Source: Sorghum bicolor (lineage: Eukaryota; Streptophyta; Magnoliopsida; Poales; Poaceae). Taken from it: a stretch of 64,000 nucleotides of DNA. Of this stretch, positions 1-10,718 are shown one piece after another; position 1 is the first letter of the stretch; each line of letters starts with the position of its first letter. The stretch covers positions 19,329,161 to 19,393,160 of the forward strand of contig NC_012873.2 of NCBI RefSeq assembly GCF_000003195.3, in the 5' to 3' direction. A program made the position numbers and the translations under genes. The notes under the pieces were generated by a model that saw only the letters and a program-made list of their open reading frames with translations, was not told the DNA's origin and searched no databases.

Positions 1-43
1 AGACTAGGAACCCTATAACGACGTCGCCCGCAACCTCAACGAA

Positions 44-748
44 CTAGTCGATGTGGTCAGAGCTGTAGCCCGAGTCGTCGTTGTTATCGCCATGGTCATC
101 CCCCGGGTTATCATCGCCGGAGTCGGATTCCTCTTCGTCGCTGGGTTCTTGGTCGGGCTCTCCATTATCTGCCAACTCTCCGTCAGTGTCCATCTCCCCT
201 TCTCCTGGAGGTGGATGAAGCTGATGGTATAAGTCGAATGCAATATCGCGGTATTGCATCACCATGTCGCTGACGGTGTCTAGGTGATGCGCCAACTCGA
301 GCTTTTCCTGCTGCAGCTGATCCTCCCGCTGCCACGCGACGTCCCTCTGTGCAGTGACAGCGGCCGCCATCTTCATGTACAGATTTTCTATGTACTTGCT
401 TTTGGTTAAATTGGCCTTCATTCTGGTCAGCTCATGCATATGTGTGCTCTTGGCATCCTCTTCCCGAGCAATAGCTGCATTTCTTTCTTCCACCATGCGG
501 GATAGCATTGCCTCGCAATTCTCGGTGGTTTTTCTTTGATTTGATAACTGAGCCTTGAGTTTGCCAATCTCTAAAACATTATACATCCTCTATCTTGTTA
601 CTTCGGCCAACTCCGCTAACAACCTTTCCATCTCTTACTGAGATGGGGAACGGCTACTGCTAGCTCGATCATTTCGTGGGGCCAACTGGTGTCGAGGCAC
701 CCATTTAGGACCGGTTCTCTTGCGAGGAGTGTGCTTCCAACGACCCAT
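44..748 (-). pseudogene. orf0-like coiled-coil protein with acidic tail, broken
   Basis: The frame starts at ATG 748 (MGRWKHTPRK), just after a CCCTCTACAG splice-acceptor-like sequence. It runs in one frame to the stop at 44, interrupted by TAA at 635-637 and TAG at 590-592. The intact 180-residue part opens at 586. Its N-terminal two thirds is charged and heptad-like, as expected of a coiled coil, and its C-terminal 50 residues are almost all D, E, G, N and S. No catalytic motif is seen. Its place after a chromovirus-like LTR, primer site and leader suggests the extra upstream ORF of RIRE3/RIRE8-type elements. Function is unknown. It could instead be the N-terminal part of an unusual gag. 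Confidence 0.5.
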
Positions 749-777
749 CCTGTAGAGGGTAAGTTTGGATTAGTAAG

Positions 778-1984
778 TGTTGACGGTTCTTAAGTATCAA
801 TTTTAATTATCAAATAAACAAAAGGAAGGACCAATATGCAACCAACACTTAGAATTAGGGTTTGATCTGACAGAATTCCACGAGTTTTGCTGTTTATCTG
901 TTTCTGCAGGGGGTTATCATGAAATAAGGAAGAAAGGCCCACATGTCAGGATTACATAGTGGTATCAACGCACCGCTTAATTTTCTACCATCTAGAAGAC
1001 TCCAGAAGCCACGAGAACGAAGCAGAGGCCGAAAGGGGCCAGGCCCAGGGCGCCCGCCCTCTGTTGGATTCCAATCGGGACTCTTTTCGCACACGACGTT
1101 CTACCGACCTAAAGGATCAAGGATAACCGTCCATCAATGTCGGTTTGATCCAACGGCCCACGTTTACCTGAGGGGACTATAAAACCAGACACCCTGGCCC
1201 CTGGAGGAGACAAGTTTATCATAGAGTTGAGGGGTGCCCTCGGAGGAAAACCTCTTCTCTAAATAGAATTTCTTTTTAGGCTTAGCAACCAATGTAAGTA
1301 GAAATAGATCTTCTAGTTTCTACTAGATTGAGAGAGATAGAGTGGAGGTGTAGATCGGAGGAAGCCTGGCCTGTCGGTGTCTACTCCGAGCTTGTACCTG
1401 CGGGATCAAGTTCTCCTAACCCGAGGCTTGCTCCTAGGATTCTTCAGTATTTCGACTTCTAAATTCTAGTAAGTTCTTGTTTTATTGTTCTTTTGGTTAA
1501 TGAGTTTACTTTAATCTCTTCGCGTAGAGTTTAGAGTAATCATTGCTAGCGTAAACATGGTGTTTAAGCTAGGGTACTCATAGATATTCCCTGACTAGCT
1601 AGACCGTGGTAGTAGCGAGGAACGTGACAATTCCGAGTTACCTTTGTAGACCATATCTCGTTAGCAGGAAGGATAGGGTTTATAGGTGCGGGTTGAACAT
1701 CCTTTGTGGTGTCTAGATTCCGTTAGCCTCCCCAATAGAACAGTAGATCATCCTTACCTGGTTAGAAAGAGATTACGGTTGTTGTCTTCTCTATTTATCA
1801 CTCACATCGAGAAACATTCTTTGTTGCCTAAAGGGTTAGTAGTAATAGACCGGGTTAGTCAGATGCACTCTTTCACCTAGTGGTAAAAATAAATACGATA
1901 CTCTTGATAACCTCCCGGGTGAAGTGCTCACCGATATCCGTGCGCTTGCGGATCAATTCCTTATTGCGTTCCCAAATATCAACA
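778..1984 (+). repeat. 5' LTR of Athila-type element
   Basis: This 1207-bp LTR runs from TGTTGACGG to ATATCAACA. A TATA box (CTATAAAA, 1177-1184) lies in a region also found in the solo LTR at 58926 and, in diverged form, in the E1/E2 LTRs. It carries a single GGGCGCCCGCCC block near 1050, whereas the 3' LTR has two (one as GGGTGCCCGCCC) about 21 bp apart. That difference accounts for most of the 24-bp length difference. The LTR supplies the promoter and polyadenylation region. Confidence 0.95.
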
Positions 1985-1992
1985 AGCATTTC

Positions 1993-2010
1993 TGGCGCCA
2001 TTGCCGGGGA
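1993..2010 (+). promoter_or_regulatory. Primer-binding site, tRNA-Asp
   Basis: TGGCGCCATTGCCGGGGA lies 8 bases after the LTR. It matches the complement of the plant tRNA-Asp(GTC) 3' end (TGGCGCCGTTGCCGGGGA) at 17 of 18 positions. The same site is perfect in E2 (25174-25191). Confidence 0.85.
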
Positions 2011-2118
2011 GAAAGACGGTTTGCTGAGATAACCTTGAGTATTACTACTAGCTTGTATCTATACTTTTATCTTTTGTTATCTTTTTTATTCTGTATTTAT
2101 TTTCTTTACTCTTATCTT

Positions 2119-2958
2119 ATGGAAAACCAAAATTCTAAATTGTTCCATGAATCTGCAATCCCTTCAGTAACTGACCTTTTACCATGGGAATCATCACAGC
2201 CTATCCAAACATCCCAGTATAAGTTAAGTTCTAGGTTGATTGCCATGATTCAAAACATATCTTTTTCGGGAAAGGAAGATGAAAACCCTTACCTTCATAT
2301 TAGAGATTTTGAGCAAACATGTGATTGTCTTTGCATTGAAGGCATTTCTGATAAAACTTTACGTTGAAAGCTTTTTCCTTTTTCTTTAAGGGGAGAAGCT
2401 AGACAATGGTACAGTCAGAAGGTAGGTCAACAACGAGGTTAATGGGGAGTTTTACGAGCCAACTTTTGTCTAGATTTCTATTCCCTCGACCGTATCGGCG
2501 ACCTTAGACTCGAAGTCCTATCTTTTAAACAAAAAGATAATGAAACTTTGGGAAAATCCTGGAAACGTTTTTCTGATCTTTTAGAATCTTGTCCAAACCT
2601 TAATCTTGAAGACCCTGTTCTTTTATTTCACTTTTTTCGAGGTCTTCAGAAAAATCACAAACAAATGCTACACACAATGTCTAGAGGTTATTTCTTTCGC
2701 ATCCCTACTGATGAAGCTAGAGTGATCCTAGATAGAATCCTAGAAGCTGAGATGGATAATACCCTTCATGATGAAACCTACAAAGCCAAAGTAGACACTC
2801 TGCCAAATTCTTCATCTACTTTAGCTATCCTAGGTTCTGAGCCACAAGAGGAAGAAATTCCACCACCGGACTTCATGCTGGATATAGAATCCGATCTTTT
2901 TGCCGATTTTGGAAACATTTCAAACTACCATTCTATTAACAAACCCCAAAACGGCTAG
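2119..2958 (+). pseudogene. gag: Athila gag, broken
   Basis: The frame starts at ATG 2119 (MENQNSKLFH), about 110 bases after the primer site. It shows the retrotransposon gag core motif (RGEARQWYSQK near 2390, then an ETLGKSWKRF block near 2545). In-frame stops occur at 2365-2367, in the 2430-2445 region, and at 2956-2958, where the frame would pass on to pol. Gag forms the cytoplasmic particle that packages element RNA. Fragments open in one consistent frame indicate decay by substitution rather than rearrangement. Confidence 0.85.
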
Positions 2959-2988
2959 TTTAGCATTTATTTACCAAGTGAATATCAA

Positions 2989-5900
2989 TTGAGAGAGCTT
3001 ATCTCAGTTATGAGTAGCGAGTGGTTGGAGGAGTCAGAGCTTTCCTCTGATGTGATCCGTTTGGACACACCCTCTATAACTATACGCTGTGCTTATGATT
3101 CTGATCGATTTAATGCTCTTTATAATCCAGTTGTGGGGATCAACATCATGTTTGAATCTTTTGCACTTAAACTATTTATAAATCTTGTCTTAACCCCCAC
3201 AACAAAGGTCATAAAGGAATCTTCGGGACGATTAGTCCCCAGTCTTGGTATTATTAATGTCCTACCTCTTATGGTAGAAGGCTCCATGGTTCATTTGAAC
3301 TTCTATATCTTTGATACATGGGACTTCGACCTGTTGATAGGACAACCTTTTAGAAGACTCCTTTATGAAGGTCATACTGGAAAGCTACACATATCTTTTG
3401 GAAAAGCCTTTAAATTTCCAATAACAATTTCACACTCCTTAAACAATAAGGCCGAGTCATATCTTTTGCCTGATCCTACGGAGGAGGTAAAGGCTGCATC
3501 TCTTGAGCTTTTAGAAGAATCAGACTTAGAAGACGAAACTCCTTTCTTCATAGAAGAAGCCGAACCTTCTGAACCTGAACCCTTAGATGAGTTTGCAAAA
3601 ACACCTAGACCCCCCATAGAGCTTAAAACTTTACCACCCGGTCTTATCTATGCTTTCCTAAACAATAATCTAGAGTGTCCTGTGATCATTAGCGATAAAC
3701 TCACTCAGGACCAAACTCTGCGATTAATGACCATTCTTGAGAAACATCACTCAGTTTTTGGCTACTCACTCCAAGATCTTACAGGAATCAGTCCTATGGT
3801 TTGTACCCATCGTATTCCAACAGATCCTTGTGTTTCACCTTCTCGAGAACCCCAACGTAGACTTAACAACACTATGAGAGAGGTAGTTAAAAAGGAAGTT
3901 ATAAAGTTGCTGCATGCAGGGATTATATATCCTGTGCCGCACAGTGAGTGGGTAAGCCCAGTTCAAGTTGTGCCTAAAAAGGGAGGCATGACTGTTATTA
4001 TGAATGAAAAGAACGAGCTAATTCCGCAACGCACCGTCATAGGATGGCGGATGTGCATAGACTATAGAAAACTAAACAAAGCCACGAGAAAGGATCACTT
4101 TCCTTTACCTTTCATAGATGAGATGCTAGAGCGATTAGCGAACCATTCGTTCTTCTGTTTCTTAGGTGGATATTCAGGGTATCATCAAATCCCGATCCAT
4201 CCCGATGATCAAAGCAAAACCACTTTTACATGCCCATATGGAACTTATGCTTAACGTAGAATGTCTTTTGGGTTATGTAATGCACCAGCTTCTTTTCAAA
4301 GATGCATGATGTCTATATTTTCTGATATGATTGAAGAGATTATGGAAGTTTTCATGGATGATTTCTCTGTTTATGGAAAAACTTTTGATAGTTGTCTTGA
4401 AAACTTAGACAAGGTTTTGCAAAGATGTGAAGAAAAGCACTTAGTCCTTAATTGGGAAAAATGTCATTTCATGGTTAGGGAAGGAATAGTGTTGGGACAC
4501 CTAGTGTCTGAAAGAGGTATTGAGGTAGACAAAGCTAAAATTGAAGTAATTGAACAACTACCTCCACCTGTGAATATAAAAGGAATTTGAAGTTTTCTTG
4601 GCCATGCTAGTTTTATCATAAATTCATAAAAGATTTTTCATTTATTGCTAGACGACTTACTCTTTTGCTAGCCAAGGATGCTCCTTTCGAATTTGATGAT
4701 GCATGTCTAACATCTTTCAATTTATTAAAGAAAGCACTCATCTCTGCACCAATCATTCAAGCCCCTAATTGGTCGTTGCCTTTTGAAATTATGTGTGATG
4801 CTAGTGATTATGCTGTGGGGCAGTATTGGGACAAACAAAAAATAAGAAGCATCATGCAATTGCTTATGCTAGTAAAACTTTGACAGGAGCTCAACTTAAC
4901 TATGCAACTACTGAAAAAGAGCTTCTGGCTGTTGTCTTTGCCATTGATAAATTTAGATCTTATTTAGTTGGAGCTAAAATAATTGTTTACACTGATCATG
5001 CTGCACTAAAATATCTGCTCACTAAAAAAGATGCTAAACCTCGCCTGATTAGATGGATCCTATTACTCCAAGAATTTGACTTAGAAATAAAAGATAAAAA
5101 GGGAGTAGAAAATTCTGTTGCAGATCACTTGTCTAGAATGTATTTTAAGAGTCCACAGGAAACCCCCATCAATGATTCACTCCGGGATGACATGCTATAC
5201 GGGATTAACAGGTCTGACCCCTGGTATGTAGATGGTGTTAATTTTATGGTTTCAGGGTATGTACCGCCAGGAGCAAACAAGAAGAAGCTTATTCAAGAAA
5301 GTCGTTCACATATATGGGATGAGCCATACCTCTTCCGGGTATGCTCTGATGGCTTACTCAGGAGATGTGTGACCACTGAGGAAGGATGAAAGATCATCGA
5401 CAGATGTCATTCATCACCATATGGAGGTCACTATGGAGCATTCCGTACACATTCAAAGATCTGGCAGTGTGGATTCTACTAGCCTACAATGTATGAAGAC
5501 ACGAAGCAATATATCAGAAGATGTGGGCCATGTCAAAGGCACGGAAACATAAATACAAGGGATGCTATGCCACTCACCAACAACCTTCAGATTGAGCTCT
5601 TTGATGTCTGGGGAATAGACTATATGGGTCCATTTCCTCCATCAAAGAAGTGTGAGTACATCTTGGTGGCAGTTGAGTACGTCTCCAAGTGGGTAGAGGC
5701 ACTACCCTGCAAGCATGCCGACAACATCAGTTCAAAGAGGATGTTTGAAGAAATTATATTTCCAAGATTTGGAGTCCCCAGAGTAGTGATAAGTGATGGA
5801 GGAGCACACTTCATCGATAAACGCTTCAAGCAATATCTATAAAAACATGGAATCCGTCACAACGTCGCTACCCCCTATCATCCTCAGACAAGTGGCCAAG

Positions 5901-6260
5901 CAGAGACTTCCAACAAGCAAATCAAGAATATTCTTCAGAAGACAGTAAATGAAATGGGAACGGCGTGGAAAGACAAGTTACCCGATGCACTCTGGGCATA
6001 CCGGACAGCATACAAGACCCCAATTGGAATGTCTCCATACCAATTGGTGTACGAGAAGACTTGCCACCTACCTGTTGAACTAGAGTTCAATGCACACTGG
6101 GCCATAAAGAGATGGAATATGGACCTAGATGTTGCTGGAGATCAAAGAAGAATGCAACTATCAGAAATGGAAGAACGGCGAGAGAAAGCATATCACAATT
6201 CGAAGATCTACAAAGAAAGTGTCAAAAGGTGGCATGACAAGAGAATCAAGAAGAAGGAGT
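2989..6260 (+). pseudogene. pol: Athila pol: protease-like, RT, RNase H, integrase (N-terminal part), broken
   Basis: Continuing in the gag frame, 2989-4254 holds a protease-like region (YNPVVGINIM near 3120, without the D-T/S-G triad; FDLLIGQPF near 3330) and the RT start (GWRMCIDYRKLN). RT continues 4261-4590 with the catalytic FMDD variant of YxDD near 4350. RNase H spans about 4780-5140 (DASD, EKELLAV, TDHAAL). Integrase begins near 5395 with a His/Cys zinc module (CHSSPYGGH ... CGPCQ), then D (WGIDYMGPF), D (SDGGAHF) and E (GQAETSNK). Breaks: TAA 4252-4254, TGA 4588-4590, a frameshift near 4615, another near 4825, TGA 5387-5389, and stops near 5479 and 5840. T1 interrupts at 6260; the C-terminus resumes at 18066. 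Confidence 0.92.
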
Positions 6261-6951
6261 TGTTGATGCAAAAACTAGTCTGCAAACACAAAGGGCTAAT
6301 ACCCGATCCAAACGTTAAGGCGTGCCAGCCGATTTGACCTTACTATCGGCAAAGGTGATAACTCGAATACTTTAGTCCTGACAACAGCGATACGCCCGGA
6401 TGTCACGGCTAAGAGGTACTCACGCGGAACTTGAGGATACGCCGAGCTTGAGTCGACGAATTCCTAAGAACTCGTAACAAAAAGAAAACGTATGACGAAG
6501 TCGTCGAAAAGTAAATGCTGGAATATGAGTAAAAAACGTGTGTTTGATTGATTGATAGATATCCTGATTACAAGGTCTTAGGGCTTATATTTATACCCTG
6601 CTCAAAGAGCTACGACCAGACACGATTAGAATTCGAATTCCAAATTACACGGAACCCGTATACAAAACGATACGAATAACATAAGGAAATAATAAAACCA
6701 TCCTTCGTGACAAACCGAAACTCCTCCACATGACGACTGGCAGTTTCCGGACTCCTCCTTCGCATCATCGGCAATCCCCCTGCCATAGTCATCGGCAGAC
6801 CCTTTTACTTGGTCATCGGCACCATATTACTGTCTGAGGACTTAGTCACATTCAACCTTTCCCTCATCGGCAACTATCCTTACCAGCAACCCGCATCGTA
6901 CTGCCACCCTGTCCTGCCATCCTGGACACGTGCCCAAAAATGGTGTCAACA
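6261..6951 (-). repeat. 3' LTR of T1
   Basis: 691 bp, partner of 17375-18065, bounded by GGAGT on the left and the polypurine tract on the right. It carries six GCCGAT/ATCGGC sites. Confidence 0.95.
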
Positions 6952-7433
6952 CATGCCCCCCAGTTTCGGAGTATAAAACTATTAATGCTCCGAAATTCTC
7001 TGCAGTAATGATGTCTTCTCCGCAATTAATGCTCCTAATCTGGTAACCATCAACCTCAACCTGGACACATCTGATCCTAATCCTCCGCAGATCCCTCGAA
7101 ATCTCCAACTTCCTAAACGGGCATCTCTTTTAGTCGTACATCGGCAACAATACCGTTACAAAGACCTGCCGATGCTCTGCCCAGGAGATTCGCAAAAAAC
7201 GGTTACTTCTCCTCTATCCGCCCATCGGCAGGACGACCGTTATAGAATATCACCGATGGACCGACCAGGAGATCGCGCACAGTAAAATATCTTTAGATAA
7301 TGACCGCTTCTTGTCAAATCACCTGCACAATCCCTGGATTATCGTGCGAACAGTTACCATATCCACTTGAGTACCCTCGGGTTTCTCGGATGCGGCAAAG
7401 AAATAAGTCAGATTTGCCCTTGTCCATCTTGCC
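6952..7433 (-). other. T1 3' noncoding region and polypurine tract
   Basis: Directly inside the 3' LTR the minus strand reads CTCCGAAACTGGGGGGCATG, a polypurine tract that fixes element orientation. The rest of the 480 bases holds no gene, several ATCGGC/GCCGAT sites (7141-7215), and the upstream region of the antisense promoter. Confidence 0.8.
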
Positions 7434-7443
7434 CTATAAATAG
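7434..7443 (+). promoter_or_regulatory. TATA box for the antisense mobile-domain gene
   Basis: CTATAAATAG lies about 150 bases upstream of ATG 7592, followed by a pyrimidine-rich, ATG-free leader. This fits an independent plus-strand promoter inside T1. Confidence 0.6.
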
Positions 7444-7591
7444 TTCCTTCTTGGGTACTCCTCCCCCATTACATCATTCTGCCATCCAACTTTACTTTCC
7501 CAGCGGCAGCGCCATTCTCAATCCTCAAGATCTCCGACAAGCATTCTTCTTCATCAACTCCGGCGTCTTCCAGCGTCCCCTTCACGACAAA

Positions 7592-10573
7592 ATGGCCGTT
7601 GGCTTCGTCGTCCCTGAGGTCAGACTTCCTTCTCATCTGCTGTACCTTTTTCCTGCATTCCTGTTCATCTGCGATTTACCTTACCGAATATTTTCCTTCT
7701 CCTTTTTCTTTGTATCTTTATTCCCCAAAACACTAGGAGTTATCCAACAAAATTGTCATTCCTACCGATCAACCACATCTTCAATGCCTCGGCCCTCTAG
7801 GGGATCCAGATCCAACCGACCTTATCAACGCAGAAACCAACAGGATTCCCTTTAGAGCTGAAAACTTTGCTCTAGATCTATGGAAGGATACCTTTCGCTC
7901 TTGGCCTAGCCCTACTTTAGGGTGGAAAGACTGGTTCTTGAGGGTCAGCAACTCTTATGAAGTTCAATGGGGTGAGAGGAAATTAGCTCAATGCATTAGG
8001 CTGTCCATTGCCGATATGCACAGGAACGAGTCATTGCTGATAGCTTCGTCTTACTTTTGGTCAGACACTCTCAACGCTTTTGTTTTTGGCCACGGCCCTG
8101 CTTCTCCTACCCTTGCCGATGTAGCCATGCTTACTGGGTTAGACATATCTTCTGCNNNNNNNNNNNNNNNNNNNNNNNNNNNNNNNNNNNNNNNNNNNNN
8201 NNNNNNNNNNNNNNNNNNNNNNNNNNNNNNNNNNNNNNNNNNNNNNNNNNNNNNNNNNNNNNNNNNNNNNNNNNNNNNNNNNNNNNNNNNNNNNNNNNNN
8301 NNNNNNNNNNNNNNNNNNNNNNNNNNNNNNNNNNNNNNNNNNNNNNNNNNNNNNNNNNNNNNNNNNNNNNNNNNNNNNNNNNNNNNNNNNNNNNNNNNNN
8401 NNNNNNNNNNNNNNNNNNNNNNNNNNNNNNNNNNNNNNNNNNNNNNNNNNNNNNNNNNNNNNNNNNNNNNNNNNNNNNNNNNNNNNNNNNNNNNNNNNNN
8501 NTGAAGCTCTTGATAGGGACAATGAGGTGATGATGGCAATCGTGACTCCCAGAGCCATCTCCAGTGAACTTCTTTGGCAGCACGAAAACCTCTCGACAAC
8601 CCTATGAATTTTATAATCCATCGGCATTAGCTCGCCAGCTAGCTTTCGGCCAATTGCCGATCGCACTTCCTTATGCCGATGTAATAAAGCCCAGAGAACC
8701 CATCGCTAACCTCCTCGAGTGGACTCGAGTAGCCCAGCTACCACCAAATGCCGATACAGATGTAGATCTGTCAGAATGGGTTCCAGCTGCCTTTATCACT
8801 CAAGCATACAAGCTATGGTGGGCAGAATGGAAGGAGAATCTATTCTGCAGATCGGTCCTCTCATACCGCGGCATGATCGACCCCGAATACGAAGTCCCTG
8901 ACGACACTGTAAGTATTTTAAACCGATGTCTCATTTTCCAATACTATTCCCATCGGTAACTTACCCCTGTATTCTTTTTGCAGATTGACAACACCCCCCC
9001 ATCGGTTAGCAGGAGTGGCAAGCCGATCGACTTATTCCCATCAGGCCCGATCTCCTCAATCGGCCACAATGCTCCCACTCTGGCTTCCATCGTGCACCGG
9101 GGTGCGCGTCTCAAGAAAGTTACCACCAGGAAAACTCAGACATCACCAACGGTAACTGCTTCCACTCTGGCGCAAGCTTTCAAGGCAATCTGTTAAAACT
9201 CTTTTTTATTTATACTGACTATCTTTATATCGGTTATCTGTGCTCATAAACTCTTTATCGTTGTTGCAGCAAACTGGTGCATCGGCAAAAGCCAAACGCC
9301 AAGGTGCCGATCCCCCCAAGTCCAGCCAGCCAAAGAGGAAAGGCGTCCAAGGTGCTAAGACTGGAACAAAGCGTCAGAAAGTGGCAACTCCTCCTCCTCC
9401 TCCGGTGTCTCCAATCCCGGTGGAATCTTCCCCTTCTCCTCCAGAAGTCCAGGCACAGCAAGCACCATCTCCTCAATCAATACAGGAAGCACCACAGATG
9501 GAAGAACCTCAGCAAGAAGAACCTCAAACGGCAGGTATGTCAGCTGACGTAGGTGAACAAACAACTGGCCCGGCAGGTCCAGTCATATCATCGGCGGTTT
9601 CCTCAATTCAAACAACTGTTGTTCCTCTTCCGGGTAACATATCCCAACAATACTCCTACCGATAAACTTATTTTCATTTATTCTTATAATCCTTCCTGTC
9701 TTCTTTCAGGCGATATCGTTCTATCGGCAACACTTGCCGATCAACCTGCAGCTCCATCGGCCTCTCTGAGTCAAAGGCAGGAAATCGCCTTGAAGCAAGT
9801 AAGTCATCCACTTTTCCATCGGTGTCATCTGCCGAAGTTTTGACCATAAAATTGACCTATTTCATTTTCATTTTCAGGAGCAAGATTCTCCCGACAGCTT
9901 GTTCTCCTTCGCTATTGATATCTTCGAAGAAGAAGGCGAGGAAGCAAGCTCCTCTCGGGCAGTTGGAATTGTATCGGCAGAAACCAGAGCTAGGCTGGAG
10001 GAGCTATCGGCCATACTTCATCAAGACACAACTCAACTGGTCGACGATTCTGACCCAGCCAAGGCCCTGTTCAAGACTCTTAGAGGCCAAATTCCTACCG
10101 ATGCCGAAGAAGCACTTTTCCACGCTGCACATCTAGAAAGCCGCCAGCTACAGTACCAGGGAGCTACTCGACGCCTTGCCGACAGAGCTGCTCAAATCCA
10201 GCTCTCTGAGGAGATGATGAAAGAAAAACTCTTAGCCGATGAGAAACATAAGAACATCGGCATCTTAAAGTCCTCAGGTGATGCACTGAAGCAGAAAATG
10301 TCTGATCTATCGGCAAAAAGAGAAGCTCTGCTGGCTGAACTCAAGCAAGTAGAAGACGCCCTGTCCCAAGCTCAGCAAGAAGATAGTCAACTGCCGGAGA
10401 CCATCAAGCATCTTGAACAGGAACGAAACGTCCATGGTCGTAAAGCGCTGCAACTGAAGAGGAAGCTGAAGCCGATCGAAGGTTCTGCCGATGACGATAT
10501 CAAAGAGATAGAGACAGCCAACCAGATTCGGTTGCGCGCCATATCCGCAATCCAAGCGCTGCTGAACATCTGA
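7592..10573 (+). pseudogene. Antisense spliced gene in T1: plant mobile domain (aminotransferase-like) plus coiled coil
   Basis: This gene runs opposite to T1 pol. Exon 1 is 7592-7618 (MAVGFVVPE). Exon 2 starts at 7737 after an AG and carries a plant mobile domain (FWSDTLNAFVFGHGP, LADVAMLTGLDI) up to the N gap at 8156. After the gap the domain continues (YEFYNPSALARQLAFGQ) to a donor at 8909. Further introns 8909-8983, 9634-9709 and 9799-9877 have GT-AG ends and keep the frame; the one near 9191-9269 is ambiguous. A proline/glutamine-rich linker (about 9390-9540) and a long coiled coil (about 9950-10570) end at TGA 10571-10573. A likely frameshift lies near 8560. Tat elements are known to carry antisense ORFs with such domains. 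MAIN/MAIL1 mobile-domain proteins affect silencing in Arabidopsis; a similar role here is inference. Confidence 0.82.
8156..8501. other. Assembly gap (346 N) in the mobile-domain exon
   Basis: 346 N replace the middle of the plant mobile domain. Because the number is not a round placeholder it may be a sized gap. Frame continuity across it cannot be judged. Confidence 0.95.
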
Positions 10574-10718
10574 AGCTTTCATCGGCGACACACCTTTGTT
10601 TCTCCGTTTTTAGCTTTTAGTCTAGCCGATAAGACTGTTATCGGCATCTTTTGAAACATTAAGCCTGCCCTTGAACATTTAAATTCAGCCGATAGGAGTG
10701 TTATCGGCACTTAACTTT
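10574..10718. terminator. Convergent 3' junction with two GCCGAT hairpins
   Basis: The pol gene (minus) and the mobile-domain gene (plus) end tail to tail here, 145 bp apart. Two 21-bp hairpins lie at 10625-10645 and 10688-10708. Each has 7-bp arms GCCGATA/TATCGGC and a 7-base loop (AGACTGT and GGAGTGT). Their location suggests a role in 3' ends of both transcripts, or a paired protein-binding site. Function is inferred. Confidence 0.5.

Noticed and set aside
1686..1880. 64-residue plus-strand frame in the Athila LTR
   Set aside because: LTR sequence; the frame is not kept in the 3' or solo LTR copies.
8564..8959. Separate 131-residue plus-strand gene
   Set aside because: It is the downstream part of the mobile-domain gene; its last 17 codons read into the intron starting at 8909.
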